Positions 20,675 through 32,027 of a DNA stretch of 64,000 nt are shown piece by piece. Positions within the stretch are counted from its first letter, which is position 1. Every line of letters starts with the position of its first letter. The position numbers and the translations under genes were made by a program. The notes under the pieces were generated by a model. It was not told the DNA's origin. It saw nothing but the letters and a program-made list of their open reading frames with translations, and ran no database searches. This DNA is from Chamaelirium japonicum. Lineage: Eukaryota > Streptophyta > Magnoliopsida > Liliales > Melanthiaceae. The stretch covers positions 74,735,229-74,799,228 of the forward strand of contig OX393550.1 in NCBI GenBank assembly GCA_947650365.1, given 5' to 3'.

Positions 20675-22805
20675 TGTTGGAAGTTAATCCGGGTCAGAAG
20701 CTCACAGCGGAAACGATTTGGCGGTCGAAAGACCGTTCATGGTGCACGTTACACGATTTAATTTTTCACAGAAACTAATCTACATATGTGTGCATGTGTA
20801 TGCACGAGAATCGAAAACCCCTAACGGCAATCTAGCGTAATGATTAACTAGCATGGATGCAAATCATAATGCTCGCTAGATCTACATGTTAGATTACACA
20901 TACCTTTCGTACGGATCTTTTAACCGCGGAGGATTGTCTTCTTTGTCGATGGAGACGGAAGATCGTTCGCGAAGATGCCGACGGTACGAATGGAGATGTT
21001 ACCTTCTTGTTCACCCGATCTCACACGATGCACGGAACGTCGCTCTCGGATCTCTGAGTGCCTCCGAAGAACGACCCTTCTCCTTCTTCAGAACTCCACG
21101 CGAGGAAGACGAAGTAGCAAGCGGGAAACGGAGAGAGATTAGGGAGAGAACTAGAGAGATGAGAGAGAGGGGGGTTCGGTTTTTCTTGTGCATGGGGCCG
21201 GCGCCCATAGGTGCCTTTATAGGGCCGGCCAACACCCCTTGGATAAGGATCCAAGGGGATATTAACCCCCTCTCATTATCTCTCCATTATCTCCCTTATA
21301 TCTCTCCGCGTATTTATCCGTTTTCCCACTTTTTAGGGCTCGATTTTAACCGATTTATCGCCCCATCCCTATCCATATGGCCGGCCCTATAGATGAGGGA
21401 TTCTTATCCCTACATCATAGGGCCGGCCCTAGTGAGGTGTCCCACCACTAGGGTCGGCCAACAGTGAGGTCCGGCAGAGTGAGGTTTTTACCAAAACGCC
21501 CCGACGCCTCATTTTGACCATTTCTAGCGTGCGATACCTAACGGCCATTACTTAAGTGATATCTACTAGTTACTTACTATTAACTGAGGCCACCGGAAGG
21601 TGCCTCTAGCAAAGTCAACTAGTCAACTCGCAACATACCCCGGTGCATCGCACCTATGCAGCGAAGTTCACTTATGGCTAGGGATTACAACATACGACTC
21701 CGCACTAGTCTCGGGCTCAACCCTTAGTACTCGTATGTAGTTACGCATCTACCGTGCTCTAGTGCCAAGCACACACGGAGCGTATACTTCTTTCTTCCTC
21801 CTGCTTATGGTGTTCCGAGGAGACGGTTCAAGAACCGTACATAATGTTGATAAGGTGGAACCATCAGGGACCGGGGTTCATGGCTTCCAACTCAAGCTCG
21901 ATCAACACACTACCCGAGTGTACCATCGATCCTCTAAGCTCGAGTTAACCTGCGTAGCCACCCAGAGTGCGACGCAGGCTGCACTCCAATTCACCCAGAC
22001 TTACTATGTTCTCCATCATACCCCTGCTCTCCGCTTAGTAGTGGTAAACCCGCTGTCCCTCCACTTGATGCCATGATTCACTTCGAGTGGTGAAGACTAC
22101 CGTCAGACTCGAACGATCATATGACTTGGTTCCTTCCAGGTTGACCTATACATCGTACCTCTGATTACCCCGTCGAGTAATCGAACCCGGTCAACAGTCA
22201 AACTGATAACCACCAGGCCTGGGTTTGGTACAGTGTAAGTCACACCAAGGAACGCACCTCCCATCAGGGGTGTGGATGGCCTGCAGGAGTGACACGCTAA
22301 TGCAACGCCAGTCGGGTAACCCAGTACACCGTGGTTTTGGATCACTGCATATGGACCCTCACACATTGGTGCGCCAAAGCACCACGCAACTGGTTAGTCC
22401 ATCAGACGTGGCTCCTCAGGGTTTAGGACCGTTTTACCCTAAGCAGAAACACGGCTTAGTGTACCAGTGTCTGCTCACTGATCTGTACACCGTGTTAGTT
22501 CCGTTCAGCCACAGACACTGTGCCTGGTGATGACCATGGTGAAGACATCCCATGAACTGTCATCGCCAACAGCTTAACATGATGAGGCGACCAACCTGAT
22601 CATAGCTGCGAACTTATTTAGGTTATACAGGACCAATCCACTTAGTCTTCAACTCAGTGGACTACCATATAACCATGGCTCTCTGTTCTCTAAAGAACAC
22701 GTAACTATGTTACGCACCTATATGCATCTCATATATTAATAACTATCAATCTTTATTAGACCAAAACATAAAGTTTTACAAGCTTAGAACACATCAATCC
22801 TAACA
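20675..22805 (+). mobile_element. Solo LTR (2.1 kb) nested in the Copia 3' LTR
   Basis: It begins TGTTGGAAGTTAATCC and ends AATCCTAACA, flanked by an exact 5-bp duplication TCACC (20670-20674 and 22806-22810). No internal coding region, primer site or second LTR is present, so it is a solo LTR left by recombination. Its right half resembles, in reverse complement, the element at 39265-41231. Shared words include CAGTCGGGTAACCCAGTACA/TGGGTTACCCGGCTGGCGC and AAAGCACCACGCAACTGGTT. Confidence 0.88.
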
Positions 22806-23829
<1,024 letters not shown>

Positions 23830-24022
23830 CTTAATTCCTATGCTGATGCTATGGTCAAGTTCACCCTTCAGTAGCGATCCGTGCTTTCATTAGCTTCAGT
23901 ACCTAATCATATTTCTTTGCTTGTTTCTTTAGAAAAGTTGTATCCCAATAATGACTATACTGGATTTTTCGGGACTGGGGCACCATGAATAGAACCCCCA
24001 TAGTTCCTAAAAAAAAACAAAA
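23830..24022 (+). pseudogene. LINE 3' end, part 3 of 3, with A-rich tail
   Basis: It starts with the Copia target duplication and codes SYADAMVKFTL, completing the RNase H motif begun at 15344. A short noncoding tail ends in AAAAAAAAACAAAACAA at about 24008-24024, the expected 3' A tail of a LINE. Confidence 0.7.
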
Positions 24023-24964
24023 CAACCATACTCAACTTTGATAATTCACATCTTACCGTCTCATTTTGAGAGCATTTTTGCAATCTGATTGATATGTTGC
24101 ACTAGCTTATGGCCCAATCATGGTGTGCCATGTCATCTATTAAAAAGGACATAATTGGGATATTGAATTGTGGCATACGTCCAGTAGCGAGTGTAGTGCT
24201 CATTATACCCTTTTAATGAACAACGTGGCATACCTCGATTGGATCGTAAGCAAGTACAACAAATCAACGGTCGCAAAAATACTCTCAATTGTTCACTCGT
24301 CTTTACTGTATAAAGGACAAGGGCCTTATGAATTAATTTCCAATTCTACCCCTAAAGAAACAACAAAGGAGATAATTTTCACTCATCTTAATAAGCAGAG
24401 GGCAGGTTCACTCTTTTTTTTTTTTTTTGTGACTTGGTGGTTTTAAATTAAGAGAGGGACTCGTATTGTCCTAGTCACAATATACCATTTCTCAGGAGCA
24501 AATAGGTCACTCATCTTTATAAGAGAGTGACCGGGTCTGCACTTAGAAATGGTATATTGGGATGGCAACGGACGAGCTAAATTGGTAACATGACCCGACC
24601 CAACCCTATTGAGCTGGGTTTTGGATGAAAGTAGTTGGGTTTGGACGGGTTTGGGATTTATGAAATAAAATAAGATCTTATTTGGGACGGGGTTGGGATG
24701 GAAGTAGTTGGGTTTGGGCAGTTCAGATCGGAGAGGAGGGGTTGGTTGCCTCATATCCAAGGGGGGAGGAAGGCCATGCCTCTCCTCCCTCTCGTTGTAG
24801 ATAGAGTTTAGAAAATACGGAAATGGAGGGCCTCACCATTGGTGGTTGGGACTCCCCGGAAAGGAAGAGGGTGAGACCCTCATTCCCATTGCATCCATGG
24901 GTATTCCTTCCCATTGTATCTCATTGGGTACGGAAATGATTGGGTTTGACAAGGATATATTGTC
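24023..24964. other. Intergenic; nested hairpin at 24478-24559
   Basis: No gene is recognised. A 15-base perfect inverted repeat (CAATATACCATTTCT at 24478-24492, AGAAATGGTATATTG at 24545-24559) encloses a second one (GGTCACTC and GAGTGACC, 24505-24532). From about 24560 the sequence starts GGATGGCAACGGAC and is rich in TTGGGTTTGG, like the start of a degraded hAT MITE, without a clear right end. Confidence 0.45.
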
Positions 24965-24972
24965 ATGAAGAT

Positions 24973-25670
24973 TAGGGGTGTTCATGGTTCGGATTGGTTC
25001 GGTTTTTATATATATTTGGAACCGAACCGAAGTTGATCGGTTCTCTAGAAAATGGAACCGAACCAAACCAAACCATTCCTTGGTAAAAACCGATCCAAAC
25101 TAAACCGAAAAAGTTCGGTTTGGTTCGGTTCGGATATGCGGGTCTTTCAAATCGCTCGTCATTACGTCGTGAGGCGTGAATGGTTGAGCCGCTGAGTTGG
25201 TTCATATTTCATTTTTAAGTCTTTAACTTTGGATGCTGCTATTTGCCCCTATAGAATTACTAGTAACACCCTTAACTTTCACTTTGAGATATTTCATAAG
25301 TTGGGATTTGGGGTGCTAGTAATTATGTGGTTAACACTAACACCCCTTCACTTTTTAGTTTCATCACACCGTTGAACACTTGAAAATTTTGAATGCATTG
25401 AATGGTGGTAATTGACGTCACCATGTAATGTACAATATTAGTGAGACTGTACACTGTATAGTAGTAACAACTGAGGTTATAGTACCAATGGTTCAGGTTG
25501 GGTTGGTTCGGGTTAAGAAACTCGCAACCCAGAACCGAACCGACCATAACGGGTTTTTTTTTTTTGGAACCGAACCAAACCGAACGGTCAAAAATACCCG
25601 ATCCAAACCGAACCAAATAATCCAATTCGGTTCGGTTTGGCGGGTCAACCCGAACCGATGAACACCCCTA
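24973..25670. mobile_element. hAT MITE, 698 bp
   Basis: The ends are TAGGGGTGTTCATGGTTCGG and, inverted, TAGGGGTGTTCATCGGTTCG. A perfect 8-bp duplication ATGAAGAT flanks it (24965-24972 and 25671-25678). The interior is packed with GGTTCGGTTTGG-type words in both orientations and codes for nothing. Confidence 0.9.
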
Positions 25671-25678
25671 ATGAAGAT

Positions 25679-26641
25679 GGAAAATGGAGGCTATTTACGA
25701 ATAACATTTCCCAAAGAATAATCAATCAATCTAAGATAGGAGGCCTATGTGTAATTTACCCCCGCCAAGGGGAGAGAAAATTTGACCACCGGCTTTTGAC
25801 AATCAGAATCACAACCGCCCAGTGGCATTCTGTCACATATGCTACAACCCCGATGAAAATTATCTCCTTACCCCTTACCCGTTAAAAGATCATTTTCATC
25901 GAGGTTGTGGCTTATGTAGCACAATACCACTTAGTCCGGTCATCAATTAATGGGGAGGAGACACAGGTTTTTCGCCAAAGTTACAGGCTGCGACAAAGGG
26001 ACCCCTTATCCCCTTATCTTTTTTTATTGATGACCCAAGTTATTCATTGGTAAATGAACCAGAGCCTACTTTCTGGGGATGTTGAATGGTGTCCCGCAAG
26101 CTTAGTATCTAGCTTGGGTGGATAGGAGCTTCAATCAATAGAGGACATCACCAGCAAGGGTTGGATCCCAAGTGCTAAAATCAAAGCACACATCAGTTAA
26201 ACTATATTAGTCCGTTGCTACTAAATTAAAAGTTTTGGATCCATTCTTTCTAAATAAATTAAATTTTAATCTTTTTTAAAATTGCTGAAATAAAAAAAGA
26301 TGAGCATCTTTCCAAACACCAACTGGCCAGATTTCCAACTTCCATATTTCCCTAATATAATATGACTAATATATTAGAACAATATGATAAAGAAATCTAG
26401 AGATGTATTATTCCCACTTCAAATTAAATTAAATTGGTGCGTTAAACTGAAAATTAAAAAAAATTATGGCAAAGAGGAGAAAGATCGTCTAAAACTTCCA
26501 TTCACAAACTCCAGCATCCATCCAAACTACAGATTCATTAGAAGAAAGAGAACAAGACCAAACACCTACAGACATCACCACCCACCATCAATCTACAGAC
26601 CTAATTAAATCAAAAGAAAGCAAGAAGAGGGGAGGGGGGTT
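25679..26641. other. Spacer between a MITE and the H2A gene 3' end
   Basis: AT-rich sequence with no recognised coding content. The part next to 26641 is the H2A 3' UTR side. An approximate inverted pair near 25800-25945 (CCCAGTGGCATTCTGTCACA and TGTAGCACAATACCACTTAG) suggests a further decayed MITE. Confidence 0.4.
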
Positions 26642-26857
26642 CTAGGACTCGTCATCAGCAGGGGCAGACTTGGAGGCCCCGGCTTTCTTGGGGAGGAGGA
26701 GGTTGTGGATGTTGGGCATCACACCGCCGTTGGCAATCGTGACGGTGCCAAGCAGCTTCGACAGCTCCTCGTCGTTCCTTACCGCCAACTGAATGTGACG
26801 GGGCACGATCCTTGTCTTCTTGTTGTCCCTTGCCGCATTCCCTGCCAGCTCCAACAC
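26642..26857 (-). CDS. Histone H2A exon 2
   Basis: Begins after a CAG acceptor at 26858-26860 and ends with TAG at 26642-26644. It encodes the rest of the histone fold and the acidic-ended C-terminal tail. Confidence 0.94.
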   Translation of the reverse strand: MLELAGNAARDNKKTRIVPRHIQLAVRNDEELSKLLGTVTIANGGVMPNIHNLLLPKKAGASKSAPADDES

Positions 26858-27668
26858 CTGGTGGAAGAACATTATGTTTTGAATAAATCCGGTGAATTAA
26901 TACAAAAAAGGAGCAAACTTTATGAATTCCCATATATGTGATGGACCCAAATTGAAGAGAAATCAGTAAGAAATATCCAAAACAATTAAAAAGATAGCAA
27001 ATTCTACATATAATCCTCACAAAATCAAATTTTCTATGATGTGGGCAAAAGGATGATATTATTTTTAAAAGTACCAAATCTATTCCCAAAATACACGAGA
27101 GTGGAAGCAACTTAATTGATGAGAAACAGCGAATTTCGAAGGAGTAATCATGACCCACTAGGAAATTTCGAAGTTACCCCAAATAAATTCCCACTTTCAA
27201 AACAGAGGTTGCTTCCAATTACAATGCGCCAAACAAATTTTCTACGAAAAAAAATCCCCAAATATATTCCCAAAATACCCAGAAGCAGAAGAACCAAATC
27301 TATAAAAGGAATTGGTGATTTTTTGAATAAAGGAGAGAATTTCAAACGCAACAATCGATAACCATTGAAATTTCTGAAGGATCGGGGCAAAAAGTAGGAA
27401 TCTTGAGATGAACAAATCAATTCGAAGAAGGGACAGAAGGCCAAGAACAGTAGAAACGTGGGAGAGACGGATCCATTACCTCGGCGGCAAGGTATTCGAG
27501 AACGGCGGCTAGATAGACCGGTGCGCCGGCGCCGACGCGCTCGGCGTACTTGCCGGCCTTGAGAAAGCGAGCGATGCGGCCAACAGGGAACTGCAGCCCT
27601 GCCTTGCTGCTTCTCGACGTCGCCTTCTTCGACGCCCCGGATCCGATCGCCTTCCCCCTTCCGGCCAT
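26642..27668 (-). CDS. Histone H2A (canonical, replication type), two exons
   Basis: Exon 1 (27480-27668) codes 63 residues from [20 protein letters not shown] through [20 protein letters not shown] to [13 protein letters not shown]. The donor is GTAATG and the intron 26858-27479 (622 bp) ends CAG. Exon 2 (26642-26857) codes 71 residues from [20 protein letters not shown] through [20 protein letters not shown] to the tail [15 protein letters not shown]. The 134-residue product is a core nucleosome histone. The intron between ...LAAE and VLEL is the usual plant H2A position. There is no C-terminal SQEF, so it is not H2A.X. It lacks the long SPKK tail of H2A.W, and the core is not H2A.Z. The frame and splice sites look intact, so it is probably expressed. 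Confidence 0.95.
27480..27668 (-). CDS. Histone H2A exon 1
   Basis: Starts at ATG 27668 and ends at GAG 27480 before the GTAATG donor. It encodes the N-terminal tail and the first two histone-fold helices. Confidence 0.94.
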
Positions 27669-27689
27669 GTCAAAGAGAATTAGGGCGTG

Positions 27690-27800
27690 GATCTGTCGTA
27701 GAGAGAGAGAAGAGAGAGAGAGAAGAGAGATGAGGGTTACCAATGGGTTCTGCAATATTTATAGAGTTCCGATCAGGTTCGTTGGATTTTCGGCCAATGA
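27690..27800 (-). promoter_or_regulatory. H2A promoter elements and CT-rich leader
   Basis: On the minus strand a TATA box TATAAATA lies at 27756-27763, about 90 bases before the ATG. A CCAAT sequence (plus strand 27794-27798) lies further upstream. The leader 27694-27730 is a CT-rich tract (GAGAGAGAAG on the plus strand), common in plant 5' UTRs. Confidence 0.6.
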
Positions 27801-29200
27801 GGAGAGAGTACACGGATCGTTATCACAGCCATCTCTTTGCATTAGATTTGGACGGTTCGATATACCGTAAAGGATGCCATAGAATCTATGGCGGGCACGT
27901 GTGCCGTGTGGGCCATGTGTGATGCAGGGGTGGTGGTAATCGGGTCGGTTTGAAATCCAAACTAAGCCCACTTAGGCACAGACCCAAACCGACCCGACCC
28001 ACACTAAGATCATGTTGGGTCGGGTCGATTATCGGGTCAACAATTGGTCCAGAAAATAATAGCTATAGGCTGTTTATTAGTGTTACTTAGAGAAAGGGAT
28101 TAGGATTTGAAAGATAAGATGATCTCATTAGCATGGCTGTCAACGGGCCGGGCCTACTTAAACTCGGGCCCGGCTCGTATATATAGGAGCATCCGGGCCA
28201 GGCTCTTTTATCCTCATCCAAAAGCACACTAATAGTGGATTATGGATGTTTTAGCACCCAGGGAACTAGTGCAGTCCCATGGTCTCAAAGCTGACACTAT
28301 TGATCAGTATGTAAATACACCACATTTACACCCCTAAATCTACGCCCACTCGTCATATTCTATAATTATATCAATGCCCTTATGTATGTTTCTTCAACTT
28401 ACAAGAAATTGAACCATTATGAAGGAAAAATTATAAAAAAAAGGCAAGATAAAAGCAAAGGCAAAGAAGGAACAGAGAAATCCACCAGGGGCAGCCCCAA
28501 TGTGAACCTCGACTGATCAGTCGAGGCACTTGATAGCCTGACAGAAGAGTTGCAAAGCTCAATTGGCCGACCATACCGACCGATAATACCACAGAGTCAG
28601 CCAGGCAAAATAAATGCAAACCTCGATCGATCGTGATGCTCACCAGATCTGTCAGACAATAAAGATGCAAAGTGAGATCTGTTGAGCCGACTGATCGACC
28701 ACTACATGTGCCGATAGTCGGTACACTTACTAGGCTTGATTGATCACGATCCCACCTGACAAGTCGGGCGTGCAACATATAAATCTGGGAAGCCCTCTCT
28801 CTCCTCCATTCAAACCCTAAGGCTATTCAAGGGGACTCATCGTCAAACCATTTTGGAGTCCGAAGTCGTTGTGGAGATGAGGAAGCAAAGATCACATACA
28901 TGGTAACATCGTGCAAATCTCTTCATCATTACCAACATGCTCGACTAAAGGCCAAACCCTAGTTCATGTAGTAGCAACTTTGTGTTTAATTACGATTTTA
29001 TCATTTGATTAAAACTATTGCATATTGAATGCCAATGATATTATTATATGATGAATGCTTTCATAAATTATACGTCTGATCGTCGAGAAGGACATGTGTT
29101 TCTTGAGAAATGATTCGTGTCTTACCTTTTATAGGCCCCCGCATGCCCATGACTTGGCAATCCAAGTTAGCCTGCCTGAAGACCCTTCTACCCTTGATGA
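27801..29200. other. Unassigned intergenic sequence with degraded MITE and LTR-like remnants
   Basis: 27920-28050 is rich in GGGTCGGGTCG and 28135-28200 in GGGCCGGGCC, each like one end of a GC-biased hAT MITE without a partner end. 28430-28800 holds a 20-bp perfect palindrome (28507-28526) and a TATA-like ACATATAAATC at about 28775 before a CT-rich block, as in an LTR promoter. No second copy is in the window. No gene is recognised. Confidence 0.4.
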
Positions 29201-29229
29201 TGGGACCCTTTGATGTGGCAGTCCCCCTT

Positions 29230-29885
29230 GATCAATTTTTGGAGAAGTGGGTTATCCATTTCAAAAAAAATCCAAATTTTTTTTTATATATCAAAATTTT
29301 TAAAAATTTATATTTTTGGAATCTACTCATCGAGCTCTACAAAACTAGACTCATGGTGACAATAAAATTTCAAGAAAAAAAAAATCGGATACAAGATTAA
29401 CATATAATTAAATGACATTTATCAAATTAAGTGGCATTTAATAATATTTATAAATAACCCAAATATGTCACTTTCAAAACCAAACTGCCATGTAAACTAA
29501 CTAAATATCATTTTTTAAAACCAAATGTCATGTAAATTAAGAGTTGTAAAATCAGAAGACACTTTTATCGGTAGTTTGCGTCCGATAAAGTATCTCTTGA
29601 TTTTTATTATTGCCAGTTTTATATGATATTTGATTTTGAAAGTAATATTTAGTCAGTTTACGTGGAATCTTAGTTTTGAAATTGACATATTTGGGCTTTA
29701 TATATAACTATCAGCAAATATCACTTAATTTAGTAAATACCACTTAATTATATGTCAGTCTAGTTTGTAGAATTCGATGAACAAATTCCAAAAAATACAA
29801 ATTTTTTAAAATTTTGATATATATAAAAATAGTTAATAATATTTTAAAGTGAAAAACCCAACTCTCTAAAAATATATGATTTAAA
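29230..29885. repeat. Long imperfect inverted repeat (foldback/MULE-like MITE)
   Basis: About 300 bases at 29230-29530 are repeated in reverse complement at about 29580-29885. Matching pairs include CCAAATATGTCACTTTCAAA with TTTGAAATTGACATATTTGG, and GAATCTACTCATCGAGCTC with GAATTCGATGAACAAATTC. The spacer is only about 50 bases. AT-rich, noncoding. End points and target duplication are not resolved. Confidence 0.75.
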
Positions 29886-30214
29886 AAATCTGACAAACGT
29901 GGAAGCTGGCCCCCCGGATGTTTGCCACATATGAAAGTCTACTGCTGAGGGCATTTTAGGCATTTGACATTTGCCGCATTTTTTATATGTGGGAGTTGGC
30001 TCGTTGGATGCTTATCACGTACTGGGGCCTGCTGATGGAACTTATACACTGGGGTCTGCTTATCATTACTCATGTTTCTTATGTTTTCTTTTGTTTCCGA
30101 TGAAACGAGGGTGAGGTTGGGATGAGTGCGATTCACCCTTCTGGTGCGCAATACTCGGAGAGGTATCCGTTTATTTTTTGGGTAATGGGGCTAAAGTCTA
30201 TGAAGCAGATGCTC

Positions 30215-30835
30215 TTTTAGCTAAAGGACATACCATAATTGCCTTTAGTGTAACAAGTACCCTAACCACAGTTTTTGACTTTTCAACTCATTCAAATGAT
30301 CAAAATGCTGTTCCATTACCTATGTAACCAAACCGATCCAACAAGAGTGACAATTCATTTGTAGCAGACGCTACAATTATTTCACTGTAGCAGGTAAAGT
30401 GTATGTAACCACTGTAGCAAGGGTAACAATTCGGTTTGGTAAGAGTAACAATTGATCGAATTGATACCCATGATATAATGATTTTACTGTAACAACTATA
30501 GTGAAATTACTGAAGCAAGAGTATCAATATATTCGGTTTGGTAAGAGTAACAATTGATAAACCTAATACTCTTGCTTTAATGATTGAGCAGTTGTTATAT
30601 TGTACTATGTCAATCAACCGAATTGCTACCCTTTTATCAACGACTTGTTACTATTTTCCTGGATGAATTATTACTATGGTTGGATGGGTAATGGAGTAGC
30701 ATTTTGGTCATTTGAAGGGGTTGTAAAGTCAAAAACAGAGGTCAGGGACTTGTCGTAAAATGTGCATTTTGGTAGGGACCTAGCGCAAAACTGAAAACTT
30801 GACTGTTTTTAGCTCAAAAGGATTTTTTAAAAAGG
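30215..30835. mobile_element. MITE with long terminal inverted repeats
   Basis: The left arm (about 30215-30350), with CTTTTAGCTAAAGG, CAGTTTTTGACTTTTCAACT and AAATGATCAAAATGCTGTTC, is matched inverted by the right arm (about 30665-30835), with GTAGCATTTTGGTCATTTGA, TTGTAAAGTCAAAAACAGAG and TTTTTAGCTCAAAAGG. The centre carries the repeated word TTCGGTTTGGTAAGAGTAAC twice (30431 and 30534). Noncoding. Confidence 0.75.
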
Positions 30836-31117
30836 ACATGTGGCTAAATCCCTCTTTAATTTTTTCTGTGTGTATGTTTTGAAAGGGGCTCTATTAGAGG
30901 TGGTAAAAATCTGGCCCAGATCTGATAAGTGCATGTACTAATAACTATCTATTTGACCTGAAACCGACCTAGGCCTCAATTTTTGGCTAGCCTTCTTGTC
31001 CAAAACCAACTCGATTTCAAATCGGACAATCCAGGTCGAACAATCCAGATCCGACCTAGATTGTCCGAACATAAAATAAATCATATTAATTTTAAAATAT
31101 TTATATGTTTATTCATA

Positions 31118-31179
<62 letters not shown>

Positions 31180-31417
31180 TATTTATTTATTTAATAAATT
31201 AGTTTTAGTATATTCGTTATATATATTCATTCGGACAAACCTGGTCGATTTGTCTGAATTGGTTAATCAGATTAAAAAATATAGTATAATTAGATCTTAA
31301 GGGATTCTTTGTTTGAAGGAAATTCTTTAGGTGAGCTATATTGGTGGCACATGCTAACCATTTTCAACTTTCCATCTCTCTTAACCCCATTTTATGTCTC
31401 ATTATGTATTCGCAATT
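30836..31417. other. AT-rich intergenic, with an (AT)n microsatellite at 31121-31177
   Basis: A perfect AT dinucleotide run of about 57 bases sits in AT-rich sequence. Words such as GACAATCCAGGTCG and ACAATCCAGATCCGACC around it suggest a degraded hAT MITE starting near 30893. No gene is seen. Confidence 0.6.
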
Positions 31418-31560
31418 TTTTTTTTTTTTTGGCTGGACCGGCCAGGCGGTCAGAGGATAGGGCGCTAGAGCAAGGGCTCAAGAAGGTCTGGAGATCGAAA
31501 CGGGGGAGGCAATAGTTTCTATTTATTAATAGTTTCTATTTATTAATTTTAGAATCCCAA
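31418..31560. mobile_element. Possible tRNA-derived SINE fragment
   Basis: After a T tract, GGGCGCTAGAGCAAGGGCTC and GGAGATCGAAACGGGGG resemble degenerate Pol III A and B boxes at about tRNA spacing. TAGTTTCTATTTATTAA follows twice. No target duplication was identified, so the call is weak. Confidence 0.3.
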
Positions 31561-31733
31561 GAACAAGCACACATCAACTGCCAGACTGGCACGCAAAAAC
31601 AATGCACAATGGTCTCGAGGGAAAGTTCGCTCCTCGTTGCCCATACCGGGAGTAGAACAGGGAACCCCTCCAACATTGAAGATCATTTACAAACGTAATT
31701 GCATGCTCAAAGAATAGAAAACACAATGGGAGT

Positions 31734-32027
31734 TCATTGGAAAGGAATAGGTTGAACAAGCAATGAGATGATTATGTTCTTCATGGAGCTAGTGGAAGTG
31801 TCGCTCCCATCTCCAAGCTGATACATGCATTGCGCCGTGCGTGCCATGTTTAGGACCATGCTCACAAAGTTCCATGGCAGGTGAGTCTTCAAGCTCGCCA
31901 GGTTCAGCTCCTTCCATGACTCACCCACCAAATCCTTTATGTACCCGATTGAAGCCTCCTCCGACTCGCCCGTTTCACTCATGCGGCACTGAACCGACTT
32001 GGCCGTGCCACCCCTCTCCATCTCAAC
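31734..32027 (-). CDS. TPS exon 7 (terminal)
   Basis: 294 bp starting after TTTGAAG with [20 protein letters not shown], through [10 protein letters not shown] and [20 protein letters not shown], to a stop at 31734. The Glu in VE supplies the last residue of the second metal motif. It is 5.8 kb from exon 6. Confidence 0.86.
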   Translation of the reverse strand, partial: VEMERGGTAKSVQCRMSETGESEEASIGYIKDLVGESWKELNLASLKTHLPWNFVSMVLNMARTAQCMYQLGDGSDTSTSSMKNIIISLLVQPIPFQ

